A stretch of DNA of 64,000 nt from an uncultured Duncaniella sp. (GCA_910587515.1 CAJULW010000010.1:62001-126000), one strand, 5' to 3'. Counted from the stretch's first letter, positions 9,397 through 17,099 are shown. Numbers and translations: made by a program. Notes: generated by a model from the sequence alone, not told the origin.

Positions 9397-9478
9397 TACC
9401 TAATGGAATACGGTTAAATTCCTGACGCCTTCTTTCACGGAGATGTAATGTGTTGGCTATGTTCATGGAATTTCCCTG

Positions 9479-9486
9479 CAAAATTA
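9479..9486 (-). promoter_or_regulatory. -7 box upstream of the cyclophilin gene
   Basis: On the minus strand this reads TAATTTTG, matching TAnnTTTG. Transcription would start near 9472, giving a leader of about 75 bases. No clear -33 partner is present. Confidence 0.4.
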
Positions 9487-10022
9487 CAATTTATTGTCCG
9501 AATTATTTTCATTAGGCAGTTATAATTAAGCTATCCGGTCTTGATAAATAAATATCGGCTATGCAGATCCCGTGTCGTGTTCGCAGTTTCGGACGTTACC
9601 TCCAAGATGGAGGAAAAATTACCGATGATATTAAGTTGTGATATTAAATTTGTAGTTGCAATTTAGCATAATCGGGTTTTTATATTATCTTAGCAATGTG
9701 TTGTTTTTATTCTGTTTTGAATGTGGAAGGCGTCTTGATTTTTATCTTCAAATGGTTCATAATGTTGCCTATCTACATGGGTGTGATTATCATGCCTATT
9801 TATCTGTTCGGTGTTTTCAGCTATGCTGTATTCGAATATTTCAGGCAGCTGTTAAGTACCAAGCATTACCGATAGCATTTCTGTGAGGTCAATGTTTCTG
9901 TACTTTTTCAGCCATAACGCCTCGGCACAATGTGTTGTCCGGTCTTCATGACTGCCGACTGTCGTGTCGAAGTCGAGGTGCGCACCGATAGTTGTCTATG
10001 CTTTTTCATCGGATATATTTCG

Positions 10023-10030
10023 TATATTTG
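10023..10030 (+). promoter_or_regulatory. -7 box upstream of the GT4 glycosyltransferase gene
   Basis: TATATTTG matches the Bacteroidetes -7 consensus and lies 45 bases before the start codon at 10076. A T-rich stretch (10002-10006) sits about where the -33 element would be, but it lacks the usual G. Confidence 0.45.
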
Positions 10031-10075
10031 CGGGCAATAGTTTAGATTGTATACGGAATTAAAATTTATAGATAT

Positions 10076-11203
10076 ATGCGTATTGGGTTTGATGCAAAAA
10101 AGATAGTGTCTAATTTAACCGGTATCGGTAATTATAGCCGAGGCCTGGTTAATATTCTTTCGGCCGAAGGTGATGACGAATATCTGTTGTTCGCTCCGGA
10201 CAAAGGCAAGGCGAAATGTATCGATAGCTTGAATATAAATGATAAAATCCACTTTGTATATTCCGGATTCAAATCTTCGATAAAGAAGACATATTGGAGA
10301 AATTTTTCAATGGTGGATGACATAAGAAAATCAGGGGTGGAGCTTTTTCACGGATTAAGCAATGAAATCCCGTTTGGTATCAAAAAGGCAGGTTGCCCGG
10401 TAGTGGTGACCATACATGATCTGATTTTCCTGCGTTATCCGGACACCTATGATTTTCTTTCCCGAAAAATCCTTGAAATAAAAACCCGTTATGCCTGTAA
10501 GAACGCTGATAGGATAGTCGCGGTGAGCGAACAGACAAAACGTGACATTATAAAATTCTATGATATTCCGGAAGATAAGATAGATGTGCTTTATCAAGGT
10601 TGTCATGCGGCTTTTAGGCGTCGTGTTTCCAACGATAAGATATCGGAGATAAAAGCATATTATGGACTTCCCGATAAGTATATGATCAGTGTCGGTACTA
10701 TAGAACAGCGAAAAAATCATATCACGATTATAAAGGCGCTTGCAAAGACAAAAAGTCATGAGCCTCTTGTTGTCGTGAGTAAAAAAACGTCGTTGCAGTC
10801 CGAACTTGAAAAGTGGATTGCTGATTTTGGATTGGGCGATCGGGTCAGAATATTGAACGACGTGCCGTTCGCGCATCTTCCCGCTTTATATCAAGGCAGT
10901 ATGTTGGCCGTTTATCTATCTTATTTCGAGGGCTTCGGCATACCTGTGCTTGAGGGGATAAGTTCCGGAGTGCCGGTTATAGCAGCCACTGGTTCCTGTC
11001 TTGAGGAGGCCGGTGGAAAAGGGGCGATATATTGTGACCCGTTCGATGTTTCCGGTGTTGCCGAAGCGATGGACCGCCTGTTGTCATCCGTTGATAAACG
11101 AGACGCTCTTATTGCGGAAGGCAGGGCACATGTAGAGAATTTCACTGATCAGGTTTTAGGCTCCAAAATCAATGAATTTTATAGACGGGTGCTTGGCAAA
11201 TAG
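10076..11203 (+). CDS. Glycosyltransferase family 4 protein
   Basis: A 375-residue GT-B fold enzyme that transfers a sugar from an activated donor to a glycan acceptor, probably in envelope or exopolysaccharide synthesis. The N-terminal domain begins MRIGFDAKKIVSNLTGIGNY, a typical acceptor-side glycine loop. The C-terminal domain shows ISVGTIEQRKNH and the donor-binding EX7E motif in SYFEGFGIPVLEGISSGVPV. It is not part of a polysaccharide cluster, so donor and acceptor are unknown. Its stop codon forms one end of a 14-base palindrome shared with the converging gene. Confidence 0.88.
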   Translation: MRIGFDAKKIVSNLTGIGNYSRGLVNILSAEGDDEYLLFAPDKGKAKCIDSLNINDKIHFVYSGFKSSIKKTYWRNFSMVDDIRKSGVELFHGLSNEIPFGIKKAGCPVVVTIHDLIFLRYPDTYDFLSRKILEIKTRYACKNADRIVAVSEQTKRDIIKFYDIPEDKIDVLYQGCHAAFRRRVSNDKISEIKAYYGLPDKYMISVGTIEQRKNHITIIKALAKTKSHEPLVVVSKKTSLQSELEKWIADFGLGDRVRILNDVPFAHLPALYQGSMLAVYLSYFEGFGIPVLEGISSGVPVIAATGSCLEEAGGKGAIYCDPFDVSGVAEAMDRLLSSVDKRDALIAEGRAHVENFTDQVLGSKINEFYRRVLGK

Positions 11204-11214
11204 CTTTAAAGCTA
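11201..11214. repeat. Palindrome containing both converging stop codons
   Basis: TAGCTTTAAAGCTA is a perfect 14-base palindrome. Its first three bases are the TAG stop of the GT4 gene (+) and its last three are the complement of the TAG stop of the 125-residue gene (-). The stem is AT-rich without a T-run, so it is at most a weak terminator. Confidence 0.7.
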
Positions 11215-11589
11215 AAATTTGTGACTTGGGGTGAGACGTTTGTAGATGCGACGGAAGTTGTTATCAGACGCGCATAATTCTGATGCCCGGGCTTCATAAT
11301 CGTCACCCCATATCGCTGTCACAAGATCGGGAAGATAGCGGTGCTCGCGGTCTTTTTCAATAGCGACAGCTATCAGACGGGATATCTGCGATTCATAGCG
11401 CACATGGTCTATCGCATAGAGATAGCGTGCTGCAGAAACTGCGAATTGTCCGGTGGAATCAACAAAGATCATGTTGTCGACAAGTTCGTCCATTATATGG
11501 TCGCAATTGCCGATATGGTTGGCTATATACTCATACGTCAGCAGGCCGTCGGTGTCTTGTGACAAATATTTCTTTAATTCCTGATCCAT
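11212..11589 (-). CDS. Uncharacterised 125-residue cytoplasmic protein
   Basis: I do not recognise a family. The protein is acidic and mainly helical in appearance, without a signal peptide or membrane segment. Notable stretches are LLTYEYIANHIGNCDHIMDE, TGQFAVSAARYLYAID and NNFRRIYKRLTPS. The mixed hydrophobic/charged pattern and a full promoter upstream (11617-11648) support it as a real gene. It is single, converging on the GT4 gene and diverging from the AraC-type regulator gene at 11769. Confidence 0.6.
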   Translation of the reverse strand: MDQELKKYLSQDTDGLLTYEYIANHIGNCDHIMDELVDNMIFVDSTGQFAVSAARYLYAIDHVRYESQISRLIAVAIEKDREHRYLPDLVTAIWGDDYEARASELCASDNNFRRIYKRLTPSHKF

Positions 11590-11616
11590 GATTTGTTGAT
11601 GTATTCAAGTTTTGTG

Positions 11617-11648
11617 CAAATGTACTAACAATAGAGTAATATTCCAAA
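11617..11648 (-). promoter_or_regulatory. Promoter of the 125-residue gene
   Basis: On the minus strand a TTTG (complement of 11645-11648) is followed after 20 bases by TACATTTG (complement of 11617-11624). This is a close match to the Bacteroidetes -33/-7 promoter. Transcription should start near 11610, about 20 bases before the start codon. Confidence 0.65.
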
Positions 11649-11714
11649 TTGCTTGTAGTGTTTGGCCTTAAGCGGAATAGATTTGCTCTAAAAGGACAAA
11701 AATGATGGTCATAT

Positions 11715-11750
11715 ATGGCAAAATTAGTAATAAATCGCTAATTTTGCCAT
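11715..11750. promoter_or_regulatory. 13-base inverted repeat upstream of the AraC-type regulator
   Basis: ATGGCAAAATTAG (11715-11727) and its exact reverse complement (11738-11750) flank a 10-base AT-rich spacer. Each arm contains a -7-like TAATTTTG, one on each strand: + at 11739-11746, - as the complement of 11719-11726. The repeat sits 19 bases before the regulator start codon, where an autoregulatory operator or a pair of divergent promoters would lie. No -33 element is obvious for either. No T-run follows, so a terminator is unlikely. Confidence 0.5.
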
Positions 11751-11768
11751 GACAAACAATATTCATCC

Positions 11769-12680
11769 ATGAGCAAGATAGTAAATCTCTCGCAGCTTAC
11801 ATCACTCGAAAAATTCACGACCGAATTTTCCAATCTTAACGACGAATACATTTTTACCCGTATCACAGAGTTGAACCGTGTCCCGGTTTTGTCTGAAGGA
11901 CCTGTGAGATTCGACGGCATGTCGTGGATGCTATGTTTCAGTGGCCGAATGGACATGGAAGTCAATCTCAGCCCTGTGAAATTGATCCCTAACAGTGTCG
12001 CCGTGACTAATCCGGGATCGTTTGTCGAGATTAAGGATATAGATTGGGTTAATCTTGATTGTTATATGCTTTTTATATCACGTGATTTCATACGCGATAT
12101 AAATTTCGACCTCAATATCATTGGCACTATCCCTCCGATGGGTAAAAATGGGTTGAAAGAGACCCCTGTGATGGAAATTACACCTCATGAGGCTGGATTG
12201 TTGCGTGGCTATTTTGAAATTCTCGGGCATAACACTCGGAATTCAGACAGTGCTTACAGCAAGCCGATAGCTCGATGCATAATAGCGGCTCTGACTTATC
12301 AGCTGATCCAGCTTGTCATACGCAGGCTTCCGGTCGACGAAGGTAAGAGACCTAAATCACGACGGTCAAGCTACGTCAAAGAGTTTTTACAGCTTGTGCA
12401 TGACAATCACCTTCGTGAACGTTCGGTTGCCTTCTATGCCGATCGCCTTTTTATTTCTCCGAAATATCTGTCGCTTATAATCAAGGAGACACTTGGACGT
12501 TCGGCAGCTGAGATTATTGATGAATATGTGATACTCGAAGCCAAAAATCTGCTCCGTTTTTCCGGTAAAAACATTCAGCAGGTTAGCTATGAACTAAATT
12601 TCCCGAACCAGTCTTCGTTCGGTAAGTATTTTAAACATCTTACAGGAATGTCACCTTCTGAATATCAGCATTCCAATTGA
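11769..12680 (+). CDS. AraC family transcriptional regulator
   Basis: A 303-residue regulator. The C-terminal ~100 residues form the double helix-turn-helix domain: SVAFYADRLFISPKYLSLII and NIQQVSYELNFPNQSSFGKY, ending GMSPSEYQ. The N-terminal ~190 residues look like a cupin-type sensing domain, with no predicted membrane segment. The ligand is unknown. The inverted repeat at 11715-11750 just upstream may be its own operator. The nearest downstream gene on the same strand is the PAP2 phosphatase, 142 bases away. Confidence 0.9.
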   Translation: MSKIVNLSQLTSLEKFTTEFSNLNDEYIFTRITELNRVPVLSEGPVRFDGMSWMLCFSGRMDMEVNLSPVKLIPNSVAVTNPGSFVEIKDIDWVNLDCYMLFISRDFIRDINFDLNIIGTIPPMGKNGLKETPVMEITPHEAGLLRGYFEILGHNTRNSDSAYSKPIARCIIAALTYQLIQLVIRRLPVDEGKRPKSRRSSYVKEFLQLVHDNHLRERSVAFYADRLFISPKYLSLIIKETLGRSAAEIIDEYVILEAKNLLRFSGKNIQQVSYELNFPNQSSFGKYFKHLTGMSPSEYQHSN

Positions 12681-12822
12681 TGTTCCTTTAACATGTCTTC
12701 CATGTTTCTCCGGGTTTGGTATCGGGATGATGCGTAGGGGCAGTGCGCGCTGTGCGGGATATTATGGTATCTGATCCCGCCGGTTGGGGCATGGCAGGTG
12801 GATTTTTGACTATGTAATATAA

Positions 12823-13476
12823 ATGAAAGGATTAATTTTGGCGATGGCGGCCATTATTGTGGCTTGTTCAAATATTGTCGGCCAATCGCGTATGGATCGT
12901 ATGGCTCCTTCAGGGCACGGTTCGGATAAGGTCGCTGATATAGTGGAATATGCCCCGGCCGCTTTTCCGCTGGCAATGAAAATCATCGGTAGCCCTACTC
13001 GTTCGGCATGGGGCCGTATGGTGGTGTCGCAGGGTGTTTCCACGGCATTGATGGTGTCAACTGTATTTACATTGAAACATTTGGTCTCGTCTCAGCGACC
13101 GGATCGTTCTGATTGCCGCTCTTTTCCATCTGGTCATTCGGCATGGGCTTTCATGGGAGCTGCGATGGTAGCGAAAGAGTTCGGCTGGAAATCTCCATGG
13201 TATAGCGTGGGGGCATATACTCTCGCCACAGGCATCGCGGTGCAGAGGGTTGTTGCGCGTCATCATAAGCCGGTCGATGTTGCGGTTGGTGCGGTGATAG
13301 GTATAGCGATGACAGAGATAGGATATCGGTTTGCCGACATGATTTATGGCGATGGAGGACTCGGTGAGGAATATATGTTGCATATCAGCCCGGTGCTGCT
13401 TCAAGACGGAGTGCAGATAAACGCGACATCAACTTTCAATCCGGTTTTAGGCGTGACTATGAGTTATGATTTTTGA
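12823..13476 (+). CDS. PAP2 superfamily phosphatase, exported
   Basis: A 217-residue acid phosphatase of the PAP2 family. The three motifs are present: KHLVSSQRP, FPSGHSAWAF and RVVARHHKPVDV (conserved Arg, His and Asp). Such enzymes dephosphorylate lipid phosphates, for example undecaprenyl pyrophosphate or lipid A phosphates. The N-terminus is a signal peptide or anchor, and the usual run of membrane helices is sparse. The last 30 residues alternate polar and hydrophobic and end in YDF, which looks like a beta strand. The substrate is unknown. Its stop overlaps the -33 element of the next promoter. Confidence 0.85.
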   Translation: MKGLILAMAAIIVACSNIVGQSRMDRMAPSGHGSDKVADIVEYAPAAFPLAMKIIGSPTRSAWGRMVVSQGVSTALMVSTVFTLKHLVSSQRPDRSDCRSFPSGHSAWAFMGAAMVAKEFGWKSPWYSVGAYTLATGIAVQRVVARHHKPVDVAVGAVIGIAMTEIGYRFADMIYGDGGLGEEYMLHISPVLLQDGVQINATSTFNPVLGVTMSYDF

Positions 13477-13502
13477 TTTTAGTAAAAGATTGCCTATCTT
13501 TG
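13472..13502 (+). promoter_or_regulatory. Promoter of the ABC-ATPase/DUF4435 gene
   Basis: TTTG (13472-13475), a 19-base spacer and TATCTTTG (13495-13502) form one of the best Bacteroidetes-type promoters in the window. The -33 box overlaps the stop codon of the PAP2 gene. With a start near 13508 the leader to the ATG at 13715 would be about 207 bases. A second TATCTTTG at 13636-13643 has no -33 partner. The 8-base complementary stretches GGATCTTT and AAAGATCC in the leader could pair. Confidence 0.65.
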
Positions 13503-13714
13503 CTTTTAGAGATTGATTGAATTTAATATGAATATATATTGACTGGATCTTTGGATTGATTTTTTTCAAGTAGTTTAGTGTGCGGGGATATCGTGACTGA
13601 CAAAACTTGAACAAAACGCCCCCAAAACCGTACGATATCTTTGAAAAGATCCGATATTTTTCTGATCGTTATTAATCCAATACGCTCTCTTAAACCTAAT
13701 AAAAACAAGCTCTC

Positions 13715-15304
13715 ATGCTACTCGTTCTGCCTCCGCGGGTCAATGGTGCTCCGCTTGAAGTCGATACTACGGAAAATAGACAGATAATCATTATCGGAGC
13801 CAATGGCTCAGGCAAGACCCGTTTTGCCAATAACCTGATGTCGTCTTTGGGGGCTGGCTCGTTCAGGATGTCCGCGCTCAAAGCTATCTATGGGAAAGAC
13901 GAGGAGGATACTGCGCCTGGATCGATCGACAGCCTTTACCGTAGTGTCACCGATGGAGGCGCGAGCATTATACGTCAGGACATAAAAGGTGAGTTTGACC
14001 GGATGCTCGCCTTGATGCTCAATGAGGAAATGCTCGATCTGATAGACTTCAAGTATAACCGTGAACCGGATGAGCCGGGTAATAGAGAGAAACGTCGATT
14101 GCCGGTGACACGTCTTGAGCAGATGATGAGGCTTTGGCAAAAAGTGTTTCCAGGCAACCGCGTGTTGATAGAGAGCGGTCGCATGATATTCGGGCGAGAG
14201 CGATCGCATGACACTTATTCGTCTGCAAAACTGTCAGCGGGCGAGAGGGCTGTGCTTTATTATATAGGTGCTGCTATGTTCGCCCCCAAAGGAGCGACAA
14301 TTTTTGTAGAGTCACCGGATATGTTTCTGCACCCGTCATCCATCCGTACTCTTTGGGACAGGATTGAGGAAATGCGTCGTGACTGTACGTTTATTTATAT
14401 CACCCATGATCTTTCGTTTGCCTCGACTCGTGGTGACGGTGTGACGGTATGGGTCAAGAGTTGTGATCTGGGGCGGGGAGAGTGGGACTATGATTTCATG
14501 ACTTCGGCCGACGGGTTGAATGATGAGGTCTATCTTGCTATTCTCGGTGCGCGCAAGCCAGTGCTTTTTATTGAAGGCGACGGAGTCAATTCAATAGATG
14601 CCAAGCTGTATCCGTTGATATTTCAGGAATATACTGTGAAATCGCTCGGAGGATGTGACCGTGTGATAGAATCGACAAGAACTTTTAACAGCCTGCGCGC
14701 TTTCCATAATCTTGATGCGTTCGGTATCGTGGATCGTGATCGTCGTGACGAAGGTGAGGTCGGTTATCTTCGCAATAAGCGAGTGTTTGTGCCTGAAGTC
14801 GCGGAAATTGAAAACATATTTATGCTGGAGGGAGTGGTGCGTGCCGTTGCCAGACATTTCCATCGCGACGAAAACGAGGCTTTCGCGCGCGTAAAAAAGT
14901 CGATAATACATCTTTTCGAGTCGGATCTGAAACAACAGGCGCTAATGCATACGCGTCATAAGGTTAAAAAAACGGTGGAACATCGTATCGACGGCCGTTT
15001 CGCCAACATTAATAAACTTGAAGAACATATTAATGACCTTTGTCAATCAATAAATCCGAGAGGAATATACGAACAGTATTGCCGTAGTTTTCGTCGTTAT
15101 GTGGCCGACGGTGATTATGCGGCTATTTTGAAAGTCTATAACCGAAAGACCATGCTTTCAGAGAGCCATGTGGCTCGTGCGTGCGGTTTGCGCCGTGACG
15201 ATAAGGATGCGTATATAAGGGCGATCCTTTCTATCCTTAAAGAAGATAAGGGTGATGCGGGAATCATTCGTGAGGCAATCCGTCAGACTTTCGGGCTTGA
15301 ATAG
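13715..15304 (+). CDS. Single-chain ABC-type ATPase with C-terminal DUF4435 (Toprim-like) domain
   Basis: A 529-residue protein with two parts. The first ~275 residues are an SMC/ABC-like ATPase: Walker A GANGSGKT (28-35), signature KLSAGERAVL (about 172-181), Walker B TIFVE (195-199) and switch His231 in THDLSF. From about 281 a DUF4435 domain follows, with acidic residues placed as in Toprim nucleases: Glu287 in LFIEGD, Asp340 and Asp342 in GIVDRDRRDE, then VAEIENIFML. OLD nucleases and the AriA/AriB proteins of the PARIS anti-phage system combine the same activities. No partner gene or mobile-element context is present, so a defence role is inference; DNA repair or RNA cleavage are alternatives. 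Confidence 0.82.
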   Translation: MLLVLPPRVNGAPLEVDTTENRQIIIIGANGSGKTRFANNLMSSLGAGSFRMSALKAIYGKDEEDTAPGSIDSLYRSVTDGGASIIRQDIKGEFDRMLALMLNEEMLDLIDFKYNREPDEPGNREKRRLPVTRLEQMMRLWQKVFPGNRVLIESGRMIFGRERSHDTYSSAKLSAGERAVLYYIGAAMFAPKGATIFVESPDMFLHPSSIRTLWDRIEEMRRDCTFIYITHDLSFASTRGDGVTVWVKSCDLGRGEWDYDFMTSADGLNDEVYLAILGARKPVLFIEGDGVNSIDAKLYPLIFQEYTVKSLGGCDRVIESTRTFNSLRAFHNLDAFGIVDRDRRDEGEVGYLRNKRVFVPEVAEIENIFMLEGVVRAVARHFHRDENEAFARVKKSIIHLFESDLKQQALMHTRHKVKKTVEHRIDGRFANINKLEEHINDLCQSINPRGIYEQYCRSFRRYVADGDYAAILKVYNRKTMLSESHVARACGLRRDDKDAYIRAILSILKEDKGDAGIIREAIRQTFGLE

Positions 15305-15479
15305 ATATTACCCTATTTAGGTATATTTCATTTGAAATGTGCTCTTGAAAGTCGGATGCAAAATATGCTTCCGATGTTGGCGTCTTGCGTTTCTTTCCAT
15401 TGTGTCGTCCAGCTTAATTTTAACAGATTTCCATAAACCAGCTGTTGCGTTGCTCCGTTATTCATGTATCACGACTGTT

Positions 15480-15498
15480 GTTACAATTGTGTTACAAT
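15480..15498 (+). repeat. Tandem GTTACAAT repeat before the adenylation-domain gene
   Basis: GTTACAAT occurs at 15480-15487 and 15491-15498, eleven bases apart, directly before the start at 15504. One-helical-turn spacing on the same face could mark a regulator-binding site. The evidence is only the repeat itself. Confidence 0.3.
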
Positions 15499-15503
15499 AA
15501 AGG

Positions 15504-16994
15504 ATGTATATTATGGAACCGACGATTTACTCACGCTTCAAAGAGCTCGTTAATAATGACCCGGATCATCCTGCTGTCATCGACGAGCGTACATGTGTCA
15601 CCTATGCCGGACTTGACCGGTTAGTCGATACTTTTATCGCACGTTTTCCGTCTTTTATTCCGGCTCGTGTCGGAGTGGTGATGGACCACGGAGTGGAAAT
15701 GACTGCCGCATTGCTTGCCGTTATCAAGTCGGGAGCGGCTTTTGTCGCTGTCGAGCCGGATTTCCCTCCAGGGCGTCTCGTCACATTTCTTGTGGAGAAC
15801 GGTGTCGATTTTGTGATAACACAGGAACGTTATGCTTCTATGCTTAATGATTTTAAGCGTTTGATAATAGGCAATGATGTGTTTGTGGATACTGCCTTGC
15901 ATCCGCTTCCTGACCGCTCGAGGGCGGATAGACCCGCTTATATAATGTATACATCGACTCCTGAAGGTTATCCTCTCGGAGTCGCTGTCGGAAACCGTCA
16001 GGTGGTTCATTTTGCCGATGCGTTCAGACGTACATATAATATAAGCACAGACGATATCCTATTGCAGTTCTCGGCTTGTATCATGAATATTTTTATTCAG
16101 GAAGTTTTTGGTTCGCTTCTGAATGGAGCTGTGCTTGCAATTCCTTCGGCAGCCACACGGAATGATCTTGACGCTCTTGTGAAATTCATTGATGATCAAT
16201 ATGTCACTGTTGTCAGCGGTTTTCCGTTCCTCATGATGGAACTCAATAATCTTGAGGCTTTGCCGATGACTTTGCGTTTGCTTATCAGTAGTGGAGATAT
16301 TCTTCGAGAGGCCTATATCGGCCGTTTGTTGGAACAGGTTCCGGTCTATAATACTTATGGCCCGGCGGAGGCGACTGTGAGCGCCACATGTCATTGTTGC
16401 AGTCCGGGTTATACTCTTCCAGACGGAACTTTCCCAATCGGGAAGCCAATGAACAGCACCGAGGTGATGATTCTTGACGAGACGTTGCACGAAGTTCCCG
16501 TAGGGTGTGAAGGCGAAATCTGTCTTGTTGGTGACGGGTTGGCTGATTATTACACAGGTGATCATCGTGCGGATCTAAAACCATTTGTCACAATTGACGA
16601 TGGCCGGAGAGTGTTCCGCACGGGAGATATCGGATTTATGCTTTCGGATGGCAATTTCGTCTATCAGCACAGGAAGGATTGCGAAGTTAATATACTTGGC
16701 AAAAAGGTCGTCACCGGTGAAGTGGAGCGTGCCATGAAAAAAAGCGATGAGGTAGAGGATTGTGTTGTGGTTCATTATGTGGACGAACAAGGCGCAGCCT
16801 ACTTGGTGGCATACGTGGTTCCGAAAAGTGGTTCGTTCAGGCTTTCGTGGGTTAAAAACAAGATGGCCCAGTATCTGCCGGCCTATATGATACCGGAATT
16901 TTTCGTACTCTTGAAATCGTTGCCGACAGACGCTGCCGGAGTGGTTAATCCGCAGGCTCTTCCCGTTGTTCTCAAGGATGGTAAGGCTAGTTGA
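15504..16994 (+). CDS. Stand-alone NRPS-type adenylation domain protein with degraded catalytic motifs
   Basis: A 496-residue member of the AMP-forming ANL family, closest in layout to peptide synthetase A domains. Recognisable: A5 YNTYGPAEATVSAT and A7 FRTGD. Several key motifs are altered. A3 reads YTSTPEGYPLG (149-159) instead of YTSGSTGKPKG. The A4 Asp that binds the amino group aligns with Asn195 in QFSACIMNIF. The A10 lysine is Val480 in LPTDAAGVVNPQALP. The full length and intact frame argue against a recent pseudogene, so it may be a non-catalytic binding protein or use another chemistry. No carrier protein, condensation or thioesterase gene is nearby. A second ATG at 15513 has an AAAGG at normal spacing. 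Confidence 0.8.
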   Translation: MYIMEPTIYSRFKELVNNDPDHPAVIDERTCVTYAGLDRLVDTFIARFPSFIPARVGVVMDHGVEMTAALLAVIKSGAAFVAVEPDFPPGRLVTFLVENGVDFVITQERYASMLNDFKRLIIGNDVFVDTALHPLPDRSRADRPAYIMYTSTPEGYPLGVAVGNRQVVHFADAFRRTYNISTDDILLQFSACIMNIFIQEVFGSLLNGAVLAIPSAATRNDLDALVKFIDDQYVTVVSGFPFLMMELNNLEALPMTLRLLISSGDILREAYIGRLLEQVPVYNTYGPAEATVSATCHCCSPGYTLPDGTFPIGKPMNSTEVMILDETLHEVPVGCEGEICLVGDGLADYYTGDHRADLKPFVTIDDGRRVFRTGDIGFMLSDGNFVYQHRKDCEVNILGKKVVTGEVERAMKKSDEVEDCVVVHYVDEQGAAYLVAYVVPKSGSFRLSWVKNKMAQYLPAYMIPEFFVLLKSLPTDAAGVVNPQALPVVLKDGKAS

Positions 16995-17022
16995 GTCCGT
17001 CATAGAGCATTGGTCATATAGC

Positions 17023-17072
17023 ACATAACCTGCCATAAAAGTCTTATATACGGCTTTTGTGGCAGGTTATGT
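17023..17072. terminator. Stem-loop between the adenylation-domain gene and the MscS channel gene
   Basis: The 19-base arms at 17023-17041 and 17054-17072 pair with one G-U position around a 12-base loop. It lies 28 bases after the + gene stop and 28 bases after the minus-strand channel stop, so it can serve both converging transcripts. The flanking T-runs are weak. Confidence 0.7.
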
Positions 17073-17099
17073 TTGTGATAGCTTGATGGTCTTTTGATT

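Larger units (their letters stand above)
9397..10075. other. 679-base intergenic region, no convincing gene
   Basis: The region separates the cyclophilin (-) and the GT4 gene (+). It contains a TAATTTTG box on the minus strand (9479-9486) for the cyclophilin, a short hairpin at 9599-9613 (five pairs, 5-base loop), and a TATATTTG box at 10023-10030 for the glycosyltransferase. The only notable reading frame, 9656-9886 (+), is Cys- and Phe-rich with no recognisable family or export signal, and I do not accept it as a gene. The rest could be a long leader or decayed sequence. Confidence 0.5.

Noticed and set aside
9656..9886. 76-codon open frame on the + strand in the large intergenic gap
   Set aside because: Composition is Cys-, Phe- and Leu-rich with no family, export signal or ribosome-binding context; it looks like chance in AT-rich sequence.
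12754..12780. Terminator after the AraC-type regulator
   Set aside because: A seven-pair GC-rich stem is present (GCGGGAT/ATCCCGC) but no T-run follows and the loop is 13 bases; evidence is too thin for a feature.
13715..15304. RecF or SMC repair protein
   Set aside because: The ATPase motifs alone would allow it, but the C-terminal DUF4435 acidic motif set and the overall length fit the ATPase-Toprim class better.
15504..16994. Complete non-ribosomal peptide synthetase locus
   Set aside because: Only one adenylation-like domain exists, with degraded motifs, and no condensation, carrier or thioesterase domain lies within the window.
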